A stretch of DNA of 8,731 nt from JBBQHX01 sp038324385 (GTDB taxonomy: Bacteria > Gemmatimonadota > Gemmatimonadetes > Gemmatimonadales > Gemmatimonadaceae): positions 1 to 8,731 of the forward strand of contig JBBQHX010000154.1 in the NCBI GenBank assembly GCA_038324385.1, written 5' to 3'. The notes beneath the pieces were generated by a model. It did no database searches. It was given only the letters and a program-made list of their open reading frames with translations, and was not told the DNA's origin. Positions 6,220-8,731 of the stretch are shown here, one piece after another. Each line of letters starts with the position of its first letter. Within the stretch, counting starts at the first letter, position 1. The position numbers were made by a program, and so were the translations under genes.

Positions 6220-8731
6220 CTAGAAGCCGAGGGTGAGACGCAGCGAGTAGTACGTCGGCGGCGCGAATGCCTGGAAGCTCGAGGGGGCGTCGCCGGTGCT
6301 GCCAAAGGCTTCCGGGTCGACTCCAGTGTACTTGGTCCAGAGCACGCCGAGGTTTCGCGCCGCGACCGTGGCGACGATGCTGCGGCCGCGGAAGATGCGG
6401 TTCGCCCACTGATCCGGCGCGGTGAACGTGACCGAGGCTTCACGGAACCGGATGAAATCTCCATCCTCGAAGAAGCCCGCCACTGAACGGCTGGGATGCT
6501 GCCGAACGAGCACCGTTCGCGCCTGCTCGAACAGCGACGACTCGGGATTGATCAACCCCGAGCAGTTGTTCCGGGCCGAGCAGCGGATGCGCTCGCTGTT
6601 GTTGTACACCTTGTGCCCGCCCTTGTAGTCGACCATGGCCGACAGTCGAACCATGCCCCGGAACAGATCGAAGCCGTTCGTGGCCGCGAGTTCGTATCGA
6701 GGAATGGAGTATCCGTGGAACACCGCCGTGTCCGTGACGGTGATCTCGCTCAGATTCGGGTCGGGGCTGTACTCGATGATGCCGTCGTTGTCCTTGTCCT
6801 CAAAGCTCTGGAGCCCCCGCGACCACCAGCCGTTGAGCGGATAGCCCTCGCGCTGACTCTGCGTCGTCCCGATGATTTCCGGCACACCGCCGAGGCTGAC
6901 CAGCTCGTTCTCGTTGGTCGAGCCGTTGAGGGTCACGTCCCAGCCGAACGCATCGCGCTGCAGGAGCTGTGCGGTGACGAGGCCCTCCAGGCCGGAATTG
7001 CGAACCTCGCCAAGATTCTCGAAACGGGCGGTAGCGCCCGTGCCGAGCGACGGCGGAAGGATGCGGCTAATCAGCGCGTCGCGCGAAGACTTGGCGTAGT
7101 ACGTGAACTCGGTGGAGATCCGGCTGTTCCAGAAGGTGCCATCGATGCCGACCTCGAACTCCGACGACCGCTCCGGCTTCAGATTTCGGTTCCCCAGCGT
7201 ACTGAAGACAAGACCCGTCTGTTCTCCGCTTTCGCCGAACGCAACCGCGGGGCTGAAGAACTGCACGGCATCGGTGGTACCCGGCTGCACGCCTGACGCG
7301 CCGTAGGCGCTCCGGAGTCGCAGCTGGTTCATCCACCCGACGTCGGGGAAGAACGGCTCATCCGAGAGCACCCAGGACGCGGACAACTTCGGGTAGAAGA
7401 CGGTTTCGAAGTCGGCGCCGAAGGCACTGTTGCGATCGGACCGAACCGCGCCCGTCAGGAAGAGGCGGTCGCCGAACGCGAGGTTCTGCTCGATGTAGGC
7501 GCCGAATGTACGGCTCTCGGAGGTCGTTTCGCTGGCGTCAAGCACCGCGCCCGCCGATACGGTGGTCGCGCCAGGCGGCAGGAAGGAGCCGAGCGCGCGG
7601 GTGCCGCTGAAGAGATTTCGGTAGAACTGGGCGCCGATCGTGGTGCTGGACTCGATCGACTCGGTCAGCGTGCGCGTCCCGGTAGCCCCGGCGTCCACGG
7701 TGTAGACGTAGAAGCTCGTCCGGTTGTCGCGCTTGAACCCGAGGCTGTTGTCGTTGAGCGGAGTGCACTCCTCAAAGCGACACAGCTGCGTATCCTGACG
7801 CTGGATGTAGTCGAGACCGAAGTTGCCGCGCAGCGCCAGCCAGCCCGCCGGGCGGTAGTTGCCTCCGACCGAGGAGATGAACCGCTCGATCGATTGGGTG
7901 CTCACGTGCTGGTAGATGCTGCGCGGTGTGAACTGGCGCCATCCGTAGAGCGTGTCCCCCTGGGGATTCAGGTTGTACCGGTAGCCCGGGCCGCCGTACA
8001 CGTTGGCCGCGATGCCGCGCGTGAACGAGTCGTCGCTGAGCGGCAATCGAAGATCCTGCGTCGTGTAGCCCGCCGTCACCGCGAGATCCGCTTTCGGCGA
8101 GAGGGTGACGTTGACGTTGGCGCGGCCCGTGATCTTGTTGAGCGCGCTCGGGTCCTGCTGGTCCGACCGCAAGGTCAGGCCATTCTGCCGGAGGAACTGC
8201 TGCTCGAACTCGGGAACCTTGGTGACGCCGTCCTCATCCTCCCACTCGCCATGGAGGAAGTAGCGCACGACGTCCGATCCGCCGCGCAACTGCAGTCCGT
8301 GCTGCTGACGGTATCCCGTGCCGTACGGCGTCGCCTGCGGGTCATCGTGCAGGTTGTAGCTCGTCACGCTGTCCTGGACGCACGCGCCTGACGCGACCTG
8401 AAACAGGAAGCACTGGGTGGCGATCAGGTTGGTCGGGGTGGTCGTCGAGCGCCAGCCGGTATAGGCGGTCGGGTACGGGTTCTGGTCCCGCAGCGCCGTC
8501 TGCTCTGTGTAGTACGTCCACTGCGGCGCGCCGGCGATTCCGCGCTTCGTCGTGATGACGATGACGCCGTTCGCGGCATCGGTGCCGTACAACGTCGCCG
8601 CCGACGGACCCTTCACGATTTCGATGTTCTCGATGTCGGCCGGGTCGATATCGCCGACGCGGCTGGGGTTGTTGCCGCCGCTGCCGAAGGCGATCGAGCC
8701 GGCGCTGCTCGTCATGCGAATTCCGTCGATC
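6220..8731 (-). CDS. SusC/RagA-family TonB-dependent outer-membrane receptor (5' end missing)
   Basis: About 836 C-terminal residues are visible; the frame stays open to the right edge and begins IDGIRM, so the signal peptide, carboxypeptidase-like domain, TonB box and first part of the plug lie outside. The visible plug ends with DIDPADIENIEIVKGPSAA, then LYGTDAANGVIVITTKRG, the most recognisable SusC/RagA segment. The rest is a 22-strand-type beta-barrel rich in Tyr/Gly/Thr strands, including LGNRNLKPERSSEFEVGIDG (around 7200-7140), and it ends PTYYSLRLTLGF, an aromatic-terminated beta-signal for outer-membrane insertion. The receptor should import a ligand using TonB energy with the SusD protein encoded directly downstream. 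A DKDNDGIIE calcium-loop-like motif is at 6798-6772. All six visible cysteines fall in three close pairs. The ligand cannot be read from sequence; the downstream acylase suggests an acylated compound. Confidence 0.95.
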   Translation of the reverse strand, partial: IDGIRMTSSAGSIAFGSGGNNPSRVGDIDPADIENIEIVKGPSAATLYGTDAANGVIVITTKRGIAGAPQWTYYTEQTALRDQNPYPTAYTGWRSTTTPTNLIATQCFLFQVASGACVQDSVTSYNLHDDPQATPYGTGYRQQHGLQLRGGSDVVRYFLHGEWEDEDGVTKVPEFEQQFLRQNGLTLRSDQQDPSALNKITGRANVNVTLSPKADLAVTAGYTTQDLRLPLSDDSFTRGIAANVYGGPGYRYNLNPQGDTLYGWRQFTPRSIYQHVSTQSIERFISSVGGNYRPAGWLALRGNFGLDYIQRQDTQLCRFEECTPLNDNSLGFKRDNRTSFYVYTVDAGATGTRTLTESIESSTTIGAQFYRNLFSGTRALGSFLPPGATTVSAGAVLDASETTSESRTFGAYIEQNLAFGDRLFLTGAVRSDRNSAFGADFETVFYPKLSASWVLSDEPFFPDVGWMNQLRLRSAYGASGVQPGTTDAVQFFSPAVAFGESGEQTGLVFSTLGNRNLKPERSSEFEVGIDGTFWNSRISTEFTYYAKSSRDALISRILPPSLGTGATARFENLGEVRNSGLEGLVTAQLLQRDAFGWDVTLNGSTNENELVSLGGVPEIIGTTQSQREGYPLNGWWSRGLQSFEDKDNDGIIEYSPDPNLSEITVTDTAVFHGYSIPRYELAATNGFDLFRGMVRLSAMVDYKGGHKVYNNSERIRCSARNNCSGLINPESSLFEQARTVLVRQHPSRSVAGFFEDGDFIRFREASVTFTAPDQWANRIFRGRSIVATVAARNLGVLWTKYTGVDPEAFGSTGDAPSSFQAFAPPTYYSLRLTLGF

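Noticed and set aside
4458..6236. A 592-codon open frame on the plus strand opposite the SusD gene
   Set aside because: It shadows the SusD coding frame, has Arg/Glu/Ala-biased composition and no domain signature.
6207..6464. N-terminal extension of the SusD protein to 6464
   Set aside because: It would overlap the receptor's final codons by more than 240 bases and consists of Ser/Arg-rich shadow sequence before the signal peptide.

Overview
The window is high-GC bacterial DNA. All six genes lie on the minus strand, so transcription runs right to left. An outer-membrane SusC/SusD pair together with signal-peptide-bearing and lipidated envelope proteins indicates a Gram-negative (diderm) organism. 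High GC combined with SusC/SusD and a penicillin-acylase-family enzyme fits Gemmatimonadota better than typical Bacteroidota. That placement is inference from gene content and protein style; no marker gene is present.

Layout in transcription order. (1) 8731-6220: a SusC/RagA-type TonB-dependent outer-membrane receptor, cut by the window's right edge inside its plug domain. (2) About 6206-4815: its SusD/RagB lipoprotein partner, starting within about 13 bases of the receptor stop. (3) 4670-2502: an exported penicillin-acylase-family Ntn hydrolase, with signal peptide and Gly-Ser-Asn autoprocessing site, resembling the acyl-homoserine-lactone/aculeacin acylase branch. (4) 2383-800: an NhaC-family Na+/H+ antiporter. 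(5) 638-138: a small lipoprotein of unknown function. (6) 141-1: the first 47 codons of a probable NUDIX hydrolase whose GTG start overlaps the lipoprotein stop; it runs off the left edge.

How they may work together: the SusC/SusD pair would bind and import a ligand across the outer membrane with TonB energy, and the exported acylase would hydrolyse an amide-linked acyl group from it in the periplasm. This resembles a polysaccharide-utilisation locus with an acylase in place of a glycosidase. The ligand is unknown; N-acyl-homoserine lactones, lipopeptides and N-acyl amino acids are candidates. No sequence feature ties the antiporter, lipoprotein and NUDIX gene functionally to the acylase unit.

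Non-coding DNA is scarce. The gaps are 639-799, 2384-2501 and 4671-4814 (about 160 bases at most), so no stretch over 300 bases lacks a gene. Each gap holds, or abuts, a GC-rich inverted repeat located at or after the stop of the upstream gene (704-737, 2501-2527, 4747-4800). None is followed by a T-tract, so they are not canonical intrinsic terminators. I see no rRNA, tRNA, CRISPR array, insertion sequence or convincing promoter.
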